Positions 9,187 through 24,100 of a DNA stretch of 64,000 nt are shown here, piece by piece. The stretch covers positions 16,337,001 through 16,401,000 of the forward strand of contig JAVHKY010000004.1 of assembly GCA_035079385.1 (NCBI GenBank). Reading direction: 5' to 3'. The notes below the pieces were generated by a model. The model worked only from the letters and a program-made list of their open reading frames with translations. It had not been told where the DNA came from and ran no database searches. How positions within the stretch are numbered: position 1 is the stretch's first letter; every line of letters starts with the position of its first letter. The DNA is from Aspidiotus rigidus (Eukaryota > Arthropoda > Insecta > Hemiptera > Diaspididae). Both the position numbers and the translations under genes were made by a program.

Positions 9187-12100
9187 ATGGCGCGGAATCG
9201 GTGCTTTTACTCTTTATATTTAAATTTATCGCTAGTCGCGCTATCCTTGGGTTTTATTCGCTGCGAATATGACATCGTGTTGTTGAAAGATGAACAGGAA
9301 ATTCCGAAAACCTACAAGCAGAAGTACTCTATGACCGAACTACTGACCAGGACCTTCCCTCGTCGTATTTCTGATGACATTTATCTCGATCCGTGTAAAT
9401 CAGGTAGATCTACTTTAATTTAAATGATTCTATGTATATTATAATTAGGAACCTCAGGAAACTTTTCAAAAAATGCTATGGACTTCGGGATTTTGAATAC
9501 CATTATGAGCAAGATACCTGCAGTAGGGCTACCTATACGTTTATGAAAATGTGCTCTGGGAAAGTTAGAATGGTGAAAGCTTTCTGTAGGAAACTTTCTG
9601 TCAAACATGCATGAATGTTCAACTCTCGAGGTCGCGATTAGGTTTACCTTAAGTCTTAGAGCTTTCAACTTTCCCGATCGTAATACATGTGCACGCCCTC
9701 GACCAAAACCACCGATATTTCGCAGAATTGATAATCTGACAAACACTTTCATTTGTTGAAAGCAATTAGAATTGTGAGATAAGAACTTATATACCTAAGG
9801 CCCACTGTAACAATTGACTTTGATCTCTAATATTTTTTACCAAGAAGATTAGAAATAAGAATTCGGTTTTCTGCGATACCTACGCGTGAAAGCAGCAGGA
9901 AATCTACGATCCAGGAGCCATAGCCCAAAATTTCATCAATTCTCTCCATTTGGAGAGATTTAGGCTAACAAACTTTCTCAAATATCGCGGTGATATTACG
10001 ATCCAAAAGTATAAATCGATCAGACCTCAACATTTTCCTATTTCGATTTTTCAAGTATAATGATTGGTGTTGATATACTTCATGGCTTTAGGCTGCGTTG
10101 GACGGTTGATCATGTGTTCCGCGTAACGTTTCTTTCACGTTAAGCTTTCCCGTCCCGTTTTGACCTTGGGATTTATGAAGATCGCGACCTCCAATCTGTC
10201 GGACAAAGTTGAATTGACGTATATACAAATTGAAGATTAGGCAAACTGTACGAAGGGCGAACAGAGAAGAAACTAATATTCTGGATTGACTCGAATTCTG
10301 TATGAAGAAATATTTGAATACACTTTTTCTTTCTTTTTATTACTTTGGTGGTACTTATAGGTACATTTTCAGGAATGGTCCTGTTCTTTGTATTCTTTCA
10401 TTTTTCCAACTTTGCTGATAACAGACCGTCTGGGCATGGATGATAAAATTCTTTCATGTCTCTCCTTGAGCAAGGTCAAGGTCATATGGACGTGGACGTT
10501 TTTTAGAGAAATGTTCCCCCAGTGTTCTCCATCCCTACCTACACTTCCTACTTACTTAGGTTCCTTCCCAAAAATCTTTGTTACTTGAGTCGATGATTCT
10601 CTAGAAACCTATCCTTAATAAGTGAGGATAAGAGAAATGTGTAAATTGGTTGAAAAAATGCCCTCGACAATTTGAAATTTGGCGGAAGAATTGTCTCAAG
10701 GAACTGGTTTTTGATAGGTAGTTAAATTATTATGATCATTATTTTGTGTCACTTTGTTTCAATCCCCAGGCTCACTAATTCTCACTATTTTCATTCTGTT
10801 TTTCTTAATTTAAGGCTAATCATTTACTGTGAGTAGGATAGAATATGACTAGAAGAAATTAATCTTAGCTAAAACCTGATACATATTTGTAATCTTCTAC
10901 ACATTTATTGCGGTAAACCTGTTCGCGAGTTGATGCTGTGCATTCATGCTCATACCTGTATCTTCTTATCTCCAACTCCCGGTATCGGTTTGAACGTCCT
11001 CTCTTCCTCTCGACTTAACAGTAATCTAGTCATGAGTACGTCATCAGAGGGTTGTTGAAAGTTTTGGCTTGAAAATTAATGGATAAGAGCTTGATTTTTC
11101 TTCGGACTCGATAATTTATGATATAGTTTGTGTTCAATTTGAGAGGAGAAATTTGTTTTTCCCATTCGAAATTAGCAACATAGAAAAGGGGTATTTTTGA
11201 AACGTGTGACTCATGAAAGTTGACTCATTCTAAAACCCGACAGTCATTCAAAAACCAATACACTAGTTTGTCTAACTTTTGCACTTCCTTTGTAATTTCT
11301 TTGTTTCAATAGAAAGACAATTTTATTCGTGCAAGAAATCAGTACTACTTATTCAATGAAATACGGTATTAGCCACACATGAATTTATTTATTAACGCGC
11401 GACCGTTTCGACCACATTACGGTCATTATCAACGCGTTAATAAATAAATTTATGAAGCCGTGTTTCGTCGTCTCTTTGTTTGATTCTGGACACGTTGGAG
11501 ATAAACCCAGAGCACATGGAGAAAGTATCAAAAATTCGTCTCTCTAGGGATCGAACTTTGATTCGAGCGAATAGTAATACGATTGACTTCAGCCTGTCGT
11601 GATTACGACGTGTCGTTATAATTAATGAGAAATTCTTTCATTATTCGAGATGCTCAAGGAAGATGATGAATAATACCCTAAAACTCGAACGATGACGACT
11701 GAATGAAATTACATGGGTAACATGTGTTCGAGAAATTCAGACGACGTCCTTAGCTTTTTTGATAAATTATTATCATTCCGCCTGCAACTTTCCTGTTGAT
11801 AGAGACACTCATCAAGTACATAAAAATACTCGTACTTGCTGAATACGGAAGGGAAAAATTATGTTCCGACGACAAATTCTATAAAACTTCATTCAACGCG
11901 TAGTCAACGCCACGCGTTACAAGCATTTTTTTCGCCCATAATTCTTTATACTGCCTTTAAAAAGTTGCGCCTATGATGACTATATTTGACATTTATTTGC
12001 TCGTCTTCTTTATACATACCGTGCAGTGGCAAAGAATATTATTTTTATAATGTATAACCTTATAACAAAGCTTAGTATAAAGTTGTTCTTCACTAGGAAT

Positions 12101-15100
12101 GATTGCCCTGCCACACAGCCTACGTAATCGATAGTAATAAAACACATTACCCTATAATGAGTATACATTGAGAGGCGAAGAGGAAAATTTGTCATTTTCG
12201 GAATTTGACATACCTATTAAGGAGTAATCGACAGCGATAGACCACGTAGTCACGTTCTAGACCGATTTTACACGTCTGGTGATGATGATTTTGAAATAGA
12301 TTCTAATGATACAATTTCGATGTATAGAAATTGGTTTCTCTGTAAGATGAAGCCTGAGAAAATTTCTCAGTCTTTTTGGTCTTCGTCTGTTCTTGAATTC
12401 TCTTAGGCATTATGGTTAACGCTCGGTTTGTTGTTACTCAAGCAAAACTTTCAAGTTTCTAAGTCATCACTTTGCACCAGTTCCCCTCCACGAAAGCTGG
12501 GTTCGTGGGAAGATACTTGAAATTGATTTAATCATGCTATGAGTTAAGAATTTTATTTTCACCCTCCCTCCATGAGAAGTTTTTTTTTTAGCGGGGAACC
12601 CGCTATCCACTTTGTTAGGAGATTACATCCTCAGAAAACGTCCGCGTCCGCGTCCGCAGGTTAGGTTAGGTTACGGGACTTGGAAGAATTTCGAGTCTCG
12701 AGCTATATATGATAGGAGGGGGACTTGTAAGAATTTCAAGTCTCGAGCTATATATGATAGGAGGGGGGGGGGACTTGGAAGAATTTTGACTTTCGAACTA
12801 CCGTCCGCCGTCCAACCAAAAACTTGGAAAAATTTTGAGACTCGAGCTATATATGATAGGAGGGGGACTTAGAAGAATTTCGAGTCTTGAGCTATATATG
12901 ATAGAAGGGGGTCTTAGAAGAATTTCAAGTCTTGAGATATATATGATAGGAGGGGGACTTGGAAGAACTTCAAGTCTCGAGCTATATATGATAGGAGGGG
13001 GACTTGGAAGATTTAGAAGAATTTCGAGTCTCGAGCTATATATGGTAGGAGGGGGACTTAGAAGAATTTCGAGCCTCGAACTATATATGATAGGAGGGGG
13101 ACTTGGAAGAATTGTGACTTCCGAGCTATATATTATAGAAGGGGGACTTAGAAGAATTTCGACTCTCGAGCTATTTATGATAAGAGGGAATGTAGAATGA
13201 TAATTTCGAATTGAATTATATGACAAGAATATCAACTCAGTTCCACACCACCTGAGAGGTCGAGTTAAGGAATTGCGGGTTCCCCGCTGCCATTGCAATG
13301 TCTGCAATGGCTTCTAATTTTTTTCAAAACGCGCCTTTACAAGCGACTGGTTAACTAACACTACCCCTGGGGCATATTATTACATGTAGTTGTTTCCCTC
13401 ACTGTTGCCACGTACTTAGGTTTGGTGATAGAGTCAATTAATGAGCAGAATCAGGACTAGATCTAATGTTCTCTATTCTCCCGAATTCGTCCAGTGTAAA
13501 GAAGAGCGTCTAGACTGTCGTAGTGTTGACATGCCACCTCTAATTCTAAAATTTGTGAGCCGTCGCCCTGGGCGCAAGACATCACGTACTTGCTCTTTAA
13601 TGACTTCGACCGATATTATAGGGACTTGCAATAATTTTGTTCTTGGAAATTGGTCATCGAAGAGGGTGAAGAAGCGGGATTGCGGTGCTAGGAGGTCCTT
13701 TCGCGAGATAAGTGATGCTTCATATACGAATGACTTCAATCTACATTTCCGGCCTCAAAGCAGAGACATCCTCTTAATTTAGTGTAATAACCTTGACCTA
13801 TTTTCGGAATTCGGAAAAATTTTGATGGTGGTACTCAATTTATGAATATTTTTAGGTACTTCCCTCCTTCCTCACTCCAGACTCTGCGTCCGATATGGCC
13901 GTTCGTTCTCATATTCTTGGACCCTGAAGGACCTTGACCTTCATTATGTACTTGAGAAAATTTCGACTTTGGGATTTAAGGCGCGTTCCGAGACCCTCAA
14001 CCAACATTGATGAATATCGCCCTATAAGTTTCAAAATTCTTTCAAGGGACCACAACCACAGTTCTCGTCACCCTGAGGAACGTTCGGATAACCATTGACC
14101 ATCGGGTGACGATCGGATGACGGTAACTTGGAAGACAGATTGGTAATAAGAATTTCATAAGGAGTCGCGATGGCCAGTTTTCAGATGCTATAACATACAA
14201 ATCGCACTCGAGATGTAAGAGAGGTCGGCTAGGTAGTCATCCTTCATTCACGACTTAACTTGATTTTGTAAATCACGAAAGTACCGAACAAATCATGCTC
14301 GGTGTCGTTGAGTAATTCGTAGGCCGTATCGTTTCTAGCCTCTATCCTGTTTGGCACTCTGCCTTTTGGCGAGCTATGAAGAAGAGAAATATGTGCGGTC
14401 CGTAGAAGGAATGTGGTGAGTAAAAGCGGGCTTACGGAGCTGAGCGTTACGGTGCTCATTAATACGGTCCCCAAGAGCACGACCGCGTTACAGTCGCCAC
14501 AACTAATCCTATGAAACCCTGTTCTTAGGGTCCTCGGGGTTAAAGAGATGATAAATGGAGTGGGGAACATAGAAGACAGTCCTGTAGCCATGATTCTAGA
14601 GCAACTTTTGAATTTTGTGTAAGGGCCAGAACCCGTCTTGTCCTATTTGTGAAGCAATGGCCTTTTTTTCTTCTGCGAACTAGTTTTTGAACATTAATTG
14701 TCGTTAGAAAACGCGATATGGGAAATAATTTCAATTACTTTTTTATAATAGCGAATGATCAAAGGGAGACTTTAGCTAGCCTGTGGGTCCTGGCCACATG
14801 AGCCGCGCTCCTATGAGAGGTATGGAGTAGCAAATCTCGGTGGATGGTTAATCCAGTACAGGCAGGCTTCCGAAAAATGTCGAAATCAAAAACTCAGGTG
14901 CTCGTGGAACTAAGGAGGATAACTTATTTCCGCAAAATGGCATCATCGGCTGACGTTTGGTGGTTTCGGATCGCGTTCCTATGGCGTAAGGAGGTGACAG
15001 TATACACGAAGTAAAATTTGAATGAGAGGTGAAAAGCACTATAGGTAATAATTCTTCCTGCAGAGAGCTTATATCAGACTGAAACGTCCCTCTCTTCCAT

Positions 15101-18100
15101 TTGAACTTGGCACATACCCACATACACAGCCCATTTAGATAATTTTTATTTTACAGCGAAGAAAATTGAGTCATGAAGGTTGTTGCTTTCCTGATCGTAG
15201 GAGCAAATTCTCAAGAAGCTCATTTTGTAAATATGATATTTGTTTTCCCTAATCTAATGGATTCAGGACAAGAAAGGTGGTTTCTTGAAACAAGAGGAGG
15301 GAAGTTATTGCTTAACTAGATAAAGAAGTAATTTATTTCAATTTCTTCCGACCATTTCATAGTGCGAAGCATCAACAGGTTTACCAAAATTTGTAGATAT
15401 AAAAAAAGAAGTTGAAGAAACTCTCCATCAGTGGAAATCGTATCTCAAACAAGCCAGATATGGTCTTGAGCTCGACTTTGACAGATTTTGGACCTGATTC
15501 GACATTGTTGTGGAGAGGAAAAAATGGAGGGAAAATGATCAGGGTTCACTCTCTTTCCTGATTTCATCACAGATCCAAGCCCTCTGAGAATCCCGAACGC
15601 GAAAGAGAAGGTACCTCTTTCACCCTCTCGTCAGCATCTGTTGGCGTCCGTTTCTATAGAGTTTGATAAGAAAATGGTAAAAGTCTTTGATTCAGCATAA
15701 CTTCCGTAACGTCTTGTGCTTTTAAACGTGCTAGGTATCAACTCTTATGAGCTTGTTCATGAGTTCACAAGGTTAATCTCTGAGCAACTTCTCATAATAG
15801 CCTATAATAATTGTTGATCTATTTATTCTCTTATTTTTCCAGTGGACTTTGTGGGTGACGTAGCGATACCAGCGGCCGAGTATGAAGCGGAAGTAGAGGC
15901 TGCGAGAGCTCGCGCGTCGAAAATGGAGTTAGAAATCGAACAATTCAAGAAGGAAATACACTACGAAGGATTGCAAATCGAAGCGGAAGGACTGAAAGGG
16001 ACCAAATTTGCTAAACAGGTATTAAGAATACCGGCAGATGATGGTGCCGAACGGACGAGTAAGAATGTTGACGGGAACTCAGCCAGTAAAGGAATTCGCA
16101 GAGAAAGGACAGAGAGCAGTGAAAAGCAGATTGGTGAGCCGATGGTTGTTGAGGGCGTCCCCGTGATTCACGAGCATACTTTCGACGAATATGGAAACTA
16201 TACGAATACTCAGGACGAACTCGATATTCCTCAAACTGATGTCACGATGAAGGTTGGTCGAAAATTCAGGCTGGGAAGTGAAAATACCAGTGAGAATCTT
16301 TCAAAAAGTAAGTTCATCTTCCAAGTAAGAATCTTGATTTGCGTCGTTTAAAAATGTGCTGTAAATAATTTCTCGAGTGCGATATTTGTTCTTTTAACCT
16401 CTCGTCTGATGTTTTTCTGAGATGAAGAAATGCAACGCGTCATTGATTATGAACGGAATCTAACGTGAAGCAATAAATTCTTTGAACGACTGTCTTGTAC
16501 GTAGAAGCATCTAGAATTATTTTACGTATTTGTGGTGTTGACTTGAGATAAGAAAAAGGGAACCTTGTGGTCAACGAGGTTCGATAAAATATGATAAAGC
16601 ACCTACCGATCACGTATTCTCGGAATAACTGTCAGTAAACACGTGCATATTATTACAAAGTTGCTCTCAACTTTATAACTTGGTGCAAAGTTTTCAGACA
16701 ATTAATGTTTTATGAATGTGAGGACAATTTACCAGCAGTAGCGACGGACCCCTTTCCAACGGTTACATGCAGACTCATTGAAAAATTGTCTTTCTCGCAC
16801 CTCAGAACCTTTCATCTTGAGATTCACAAATATATTCGAAATATTCACTAAACCTCCAAATATTATCTTGATCTCGATTTCTTGCAGATAAAAAACAAGT
16901 AAGCGGGTCGTTGATGATGATAACGGAGGAATTGGTGGTGGAAGAGTCTGAAAAAGAGATAAAGAATCGCGAGAAACGCGCCGCAACCGCTCGTAAAGAG
17001 CGAATTTGGGACTACGGTGTCATTCCTTACGAAATCGACGCTCATTTTGGAGGTGTTCATAAAGCTTTATTTAAACAGGCTATGCGACATTGGGAAAATT
17101 TTACCTGCATCAAATTCGTGGAGAGAAATCCAGCCGACCATCCTAATTACATAGTCTTTACCGAGCGTCCGTGCGGGTGAGTTTGGTATAGTGAAAACTT
17201 TTATCTCTTTTGACTGAAAAAGAGCTTGAGGTATGAAAAAAGGTGAGAATCTCACAGGATTTTTGATCTTTATCAATCTCTTTTCTTTGAGTAGGTAGCA
17301 AACTAAGGGGAAAAATTTACGTTATAGATTCGAATTTTTTCCTTAACAGCGCTGCACGACGATTTTCTTCACCTCTTTCGACCTTTGACATACAAAAAAA
17401 AAAAAACAATTGGCACCTGAGTGACGCGAATAGTTCGTTTATTTTTTCGACGCTCTCTAAGAAGAAATTCATCATGTTAACAACCTGAATTAAAATTCTC
17501 GTCAGACGTATCTGTCGACCATCATCTGCATGTGTGTGCGTAGTTAGTTTCAGAAATAACGATAACGTTCACATGTTCGCATGCGTTCAAGTGGAACTGA
17601 AAAAAATTCCTGATAAATATAAATCCCGTATCGAAGGCAAAATTTATGCATGTTACTGTCTAATTAATGTTCTAATAGAAGAGTCATAGGCGCCACGGTG
17701 CCAGGGGTCAATGTAGAGCAGTGCAATTCGATGGGAAGTTGAATTTATAGATTTGATTCCGGAACTTATTGACGTTCATTCATTGACTCTGTGAAACGAC
17801 AAATAAAAACAAATACCCTTCACGAAGAAAGGAAAAATGAAAACGTAATGAATATTTTTAAGTATAATATTATTGAATAATGTCCAGCCGTAACTTCGTC
17901 TTATCTGTATAAGAATTCAAGAAAAAAAAAACTATAATGATAGATAGACTTTGGATTGTTTACGATTTATTAATAGCGTGTTGTTGTTCGTCTTCTTATT
18001 TTCATGTCCCGCGATCAGCTGTTGCTCATTCGTTGGAAAACGAGGTAATGGAGCGCAGGCCATATCAATTGGTAAGAGTTGCGATAAATTCGGTATAGTC

Positions 18101-21100
18101 GTGCACGAATTGGGACACGTTATTGGATTTTGGCACGAGCATACCAGGCCGGATCGAGACAATCACGTGCAAATCGTCAGAGATCATATCATGAATGGTG
18201 AGCATGGCCCAGGACTCATTCTAGGAAAATTCTTTACTGGACGAAATCATAACCCTTTTTGCATTAAAACGCTAGTTGGAGGATCAAACCATCATCGTGG
18301 GGGTTATGATTTAAGAATAACAGTTGGTTAGGTGGAAGTGGGTAATTCTCGTGTGACCAATTCTTAATCGGGTAAGGATGACTTCATCTCGTCTCGATTT
18401 CCTATAAGAGGATGACCAGGGGGAGGGGAAGTTTATTACGGAGTTGATTTTTCCAGAGTGAGTTCTATGATTGTGTAATAAGACTACGGTAGTGGTTTTT
18501 GTAGAAAGAAGCGGGAGATTTGTCGGTTATATTTTCTTAAGAGAAGTAGAATGTTTTGCGACTTGGTCGAGAGTGCAAGGGCGGAGTTCGATGTGCCCAG
18601 GAATCCATAGGAACGTGTCCAGAATGAGTAATGTGAGGAGTGGGTTGAAGTTATCAGAGAAGGAGTGAAGAGAGGAAAATGAGTCGGAGGAGAGAAGGTA
18701 TATCCCTTGAGGGGAAGTTGAGAAAGGTGGGAAAGGCAGGCATGTATGGCCATGAGTTCAGTTGTAAATATGGAGGCCATGGTACGGATGCGATGAGAAA
18801 TTATTTGTCCGTCGATGGAGTATGTGTTATGTATTGGGGTGGCGTAGTCCAATATTGAGAAGTTTTCTGTTGCAGCCTTTTGAGGGGTGAGAAATGAATT
18901 TATTGAGAGCACCTGTGCATTTCGCTTTGACGATTCTATAATGTAAGGGGCCCAAGTAAGCTTTTGATCGAAATGTAATCCGAGGAGTTTTCCGTAATTT
19001 CGAGATGGAATTGTAAAATTAGTGGTTGGATAGCAGATGTAGGATTTATTTTTTTAAAAATGATAGAATAGGTTTTAGAGGGAGAAATTCTGAAGCGGTT
19101 TTTAAATATCAGTGCAATAATTGAATTGAAGGCTTCTTGAAGGAGTCTGTGGGCTCTTAGGGGATTAGGGGAACAAACAGAGATATTGTAGTCATCGGCG
19201 AAAAATGGTTGAGAGAGAGGGGGGATGGACGTGCTTTGTAATATCGTTGACAGCAATTAAGGAAGGTGAAAAGCTGAAAATTTCCCCTCAGGGACTCCGT
19301 TTTCGACAGGAAGGGGCGAGAAGGTTGTGTTTTGAATTCTGACCATAAGGGTTCTATTGTGGAGAAAAGTTTTGAGAATTTTTTGGAGGTGGCCTCCGAG
19401 ACCAAACTCGTGTAATTTGGTAGAGATAAGATGTCGTTAGACCCTGGGAAAGCTTCCTGAAGATCAAAGAAGATGGAATATAGGCTGGATTTGTTAAGGA
19501 TTTTGAGATTGAAGATCGATAAGTGGCTGTAAAGTGCTGCGTCCTTTTCTACAACCATATTGGAAGGAGTTGATGTGGGTTGAATAGAATTTCGATAGCA
19601 GTGTTGAAACCGAGTAACTTAACGGTAGATACCGTAGTTGATAGGATTAACCCTTCCCAGATGAGGTATTTCGATTCTAGGTTCTGTTATCGAATTGAAT
19701 CCAAAACGACTCATCATTTTGGTCAGAAATAAACTCTAAATTGACTTGTTTCGCCTCACACGAGCTTTACCTCATTTTTGACTGTAAATCGGCAAAATCA
19801 GCCAAAGGGAATGAGGAGGGTTCCCTTTTAGGCCACAAGTTACCCTTTTTGCGTTGTTGTATTTATCAGAAAATAAAATAACCGACCCGATTCAAGGTCC
19901 ATCTAATCGCGTGTCTTTATCTCACATAAAAAGGAGAGAAACAAATGAGAAGGGGATGCTGAAGTCGAAGGAAGTTTGGAAGAATTTCAACCCACGACAA
20001 TCAAAGTTTCTGAGCCCCGATTGAGTGAAGTTCGATTTTCTGGGAATTTTAGTAAATGAAGGTTAAAAAGACACGTGTTTGATTCAAATTACCCGGAAAT
20101 CCATTCGTCTAAACGGTGCATCTAATTTTTTAAAATGAAATTTTTACAAAATCTTATTCAAATATACGTTCAGGAGTTTGGCTACGTGACGAAGGAGTTC
20201 TTTTTCTAAAGCGCCTCTTACTTATTTTCACTTCAAGGTTCTTAAATACAAAATCCTATTCTATCGCGACGTATTTTGGGATGTTAAAATACGTATTTTA
20301 CGAGAATTTCTGCGATATTTCTAAAAAATATTACCATACCTGCACACGAACTAAAGTATATTTGGCAGCGAGTATAAAATTCTGAGCGAACAATATGGTT
20401 TCATTGTAATATATAGCCAGCCTATTAACAACAGGGTGCAGAAGGAGAAGATTCGGCGGGGAAAATTGATTATTCATCCGGTACTTCATCTCAGGTGGTA
20501 AAAGCGGGTGCGGAGGCACTCGTGCACCCATAAAGCGTCGATTTATTGTTAGATAATAATTAAAAGCCAACAGGGTTTCATTCCGTATTTACTTTGCGTA
20601 TACGTGCTCGTACATTATTGCCATTATACGTCACCAAATCTAGGGCATATTAGCCCAGGTATTCGTGGTAGATTGCGTGGCGATTTTTGCGTAATAGTCG
20701 GGCGAAGCTGCCTCCTGTATAAACTGAAACCCATCCCTAATCTACGCATCCAATAATTGCGTATTTTGTTACAGGCCAAGAATACAATTTTAATAAATTG
20801 AGCGAAGATGAAGTGAATTCTCTTGGACTTCCGTACGACTACGACTCCATCATGCATTACTCGCGTAATACATTCTCCAAGGTAAGTTCGAAAGGAACAG
20901 AAAAAAGTCTTTTGTTCGTCCCTTTTCGCAACGAAATAGCCTAAAAATACAGATTCTTCCGCTTTCTTCGTCTTTTTTTTCCTAAATTAGAGAGTCGATT
21001 TTCATCAGATAGATTAGGACTTTCCAGCCCCCATGCATGTGCGGTACAAAATTGAGTACAATGGGCGAACGCTCGGAAATATGTTGATTGTTTAGCCGCT

Positions 21101-24100
21101 CTCTTCATTTACTTGTATAGCGCAAGTTGTGGAGAGGTTCCCTCTAATGGCGAATGCATTCCACTCGACGACGAAGGATATCATTCCGGTTCAACGATCT
21201 CAAAATGCCTCTATATAATATGAAAGGGTAGAATGTGTACTCGTAGCCTATTAGCAACAAAGGAATTGGTAGGATGAATTCGAGTAGGAGAGCTTTCATA
21301 TTGAATCTTACTGTTTTTTTTTTTTTTTTTCGTCTTCATTCGTACGTAATCGATCTGTAATTATATCGAAAAAAATGTTCAAAAATGTCGAATATGTTAC
21401 TATTTTTTGAATTATGGTACTTCTCGTAAGCTCGTTAAAGGAGGAAGCGAATGTGTCATTAATGGGAAAAATAAATCCCTCAATTAGCTTATAGAGCACG
21501 CACTCTAATCGCATCATTCTATATATGTACAGGGGACCTTCCTCGACACGATCCACCCGATAGAAAACGATCGCAATTTAAAGAGAAGACCGGAAATCGG
21601 ACAACGCTTGAGACTCAGCGAAGGTGATATCGCCCAAACGAAACTATTGTACAAATGTCCAAGTAAGTTTTCTCTGCCAATTTGCTAATTCGTTAAAAAA
21701 AAAATTTGTAGTATAGGTCAGGTAAATTCAAAATATTGACGGAAGACAATTTTGCTTTAATAAGCAAATTAGTGGATGCTCGTCAATTTCGAAGATAGAA
21801 ATTTTGTACCCAGATTCGAGATGTAAACATCGAGTATAGTCTTTAGTTGTGGGTCTAAGGCAGTACTTTGAATGGAAAAGTTGATTCGTCTGAAAAAATA
21901 TGTATTTGAAAAATTTCGTAAAGGCAAAATATGAACATAAAATTGTGGAAATTTATTTCTTCGATTTTTCGAACATGAAACTTGAATACGCAGTCTATTG
22001 ATGTTACCCTCGAGCACAATGGGAGCAAAGAAGAAGAGTTCCCTCTCTCAGTCTTCGTTTCAAGATCATTGGAAAAATTCATTCTTTTCAAAAAGAAAGA
22101 GGGAGAAAAAAAAGTTTTCTTGACACCTCTGGAGACAAGACTAAGGACGAAAACCGAAACAAAGTCCAGTATGAGAAACGATACGTGTAGTTTTGGGTCC
22201 AAAAATAGGTCTGAAAAGAATCGAGCACCTTTATCTCGGGATATTCTTAATCCTTATTTTTGCCATGGGCCTACCTCTGAACCGTTGACAATATGCGACA
22301 AAAATTATCATAGAATGGTAGGTAAACTTTTTTCTCCTCACTTTTTTTTCATGGCCTTTAAACCACACTTGGGGTTATGACTCGAAATGGATAGATGGGA
22401 ACAATATGGATAAATATGATTAAGACGGTGCTATATAAATTGGTGGCTCGGAGGTAGTTTAGATTGAGAGGGCATTCGTGCTGCAGGGAGAAACACGATG
22501 GTGAAGCTGAAAGTGTTTGAGAGCTGGGTAGTGTTGACCGGATAGATCGTCAGCATTCCCGTATAGGGTTGGAGGATAAAGAGAGACATAAACAAACTCA
22601 TAGCCCACCTGGTGAGCTGTTCGAAGTTGCCTTCATTAACCTTGTTAATCGAGGCAAACAGGGAAAGTTATTTGGGAGGAGTATTACCTCTTGTTAAATT
22701 TTTGTAACGAAGAGTGAACTTTGTTCCTATTATATATAGCTCGGAGGTCGAAATTTTTCCAAGTCCCTCTCTTACCATATATCGAGTGGACCAGTGGGAG
22801 TTTACACTAAATTTGTTCCAGTGTAAAAACGCGATATGTTAGATGTATTCTTCATCTCTACAAAATTTGTGTCTCAATTTTATCATCAATTTGTATCCCT
22901 ACTCGACTTTTACGACTTTTTTGAGCCGTGTTATGAACCAATATGTACCAAAAACTGAACAATTTACCAAGATTTCTGAAATAAGAAAACAAAAATTCCA
23001 CCACTTTCAAGCTTCATAGGGTTATTCAGGTATTTTTTCGGACCCAGCGTTAAATTTCACTCTCAAATCAAGTAAAGTAAGGAAGTTCGAACGATTCTCA
23101 ATCCTTCATAATTTAAACAAATCGGTGAATTTTTGCCATATTTTGGTCCATACTCAAAAAAGTAAAAAATATGGTAGGCGCGCAAATTGAAGATAAAATT
23201 GAGATAGAAATTTTTCCAAGTTCTCCTCCCATCATACACAGGTCGGTGGTCCAAATTTTTCCTAAGCCCACGTTTTGCCGGACCGCGACCGGCACCTGTC
23301 AATTTTCTTCAAATCACCCCCCCAATAAAACGAAGGTGAGGGAGTAGTAATAGGATTTGAGATCATAAGAAATGGAGGTATCAAGAAACAAAAATAAACG
23401 AAAATAAATTTCGATTTCTATATTTACAAACCGCAGAAATTATACAATTGCGCGAGCACTTTCGACACCAGGTCATTTACGAGCGGTATAAAACACGAGT
23501 TTTATACCGCTCGTGAATGACCTGGTATCAAAAGCACTCGCGCCATTGTACAATTTATGCGGTTTGTAAATATAAAAATATGAAATTCGAAATTTATTTT
23601 CGTTTATTATTGTAAAGCCGTATTCGCTCTATGGAGGTATCAGTTATAGAAGACGAACGCAGTGATTGTTTCGCGGCAAGGTCCAAGGACAACGTGCACC
23701 GGTTCGATCCATAGAAAAGAGGTGGAGGATGATGAGTGTATAGGAATAAGAATTCGTTGAATGAGAAGATTGTTAGAATGCGGATCTATGGGATAACAAG
23801 TGAGGATAAGAAAAAATCAGATGCGAGGTGGAGATAAACAAATGAGGGAGGAAAAATTTAGCGGTGAATATAAGAGCAGATTTTTTCATCCGGAAATATG
23901 AGATCTTACTCTTAATGCGAAGACTGCACATCCTGGTCTGGGTCGCGACTTCGATACATCTGTGTAGCACAGCAGGTAGGATGATTTCGTTGGTGTGTTC
24001 TTTGTATAGTTATAGAATTAGTTGTAAGATTGATATGGATGTCAGGGATAGGGATTGACTACGGAGGAGTGGATAAAAAAATAGGAAGTTGAGGTCCAAG

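Larger units (their letters stand above)
9404..15842 (+). other. Tolloid intron 1
   Basis: A phase 1 intron of 6.4 kb that separates the signal peptide exon from the prodomain. It contains a hairpin element (11382-11450) and HINE copy 2 (12590-13320). Open frames at about 13.44-13.78 kb and 14.24-14.59 kb show no recognisable domain and are not called. The rest is AT-rich non-coding sequence. Confidence 0.7.

Noticed and set aside
13441..13782. 113-codon open frame in tolloid intron 1 (and an 88-codon frame opposite)
   Set aside because: No recognisable family, no splice or promoter context, and both strands are open.
14244..14591. 115-codon minus-strand frame in intron 1
   Set aside because: No domain or similarity that I can name; isolated within an intron. 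It could be an unrecognised transposon remnant, but nothing supports a call.
21982..22380. 132-codon frame in tolloid intron 6
   Set aside because: It overlaps a 115-codon frame on the other strand and has no splice-compatible role in tolloid; the CUB1 N-terminal sequence was instead found at 24910.
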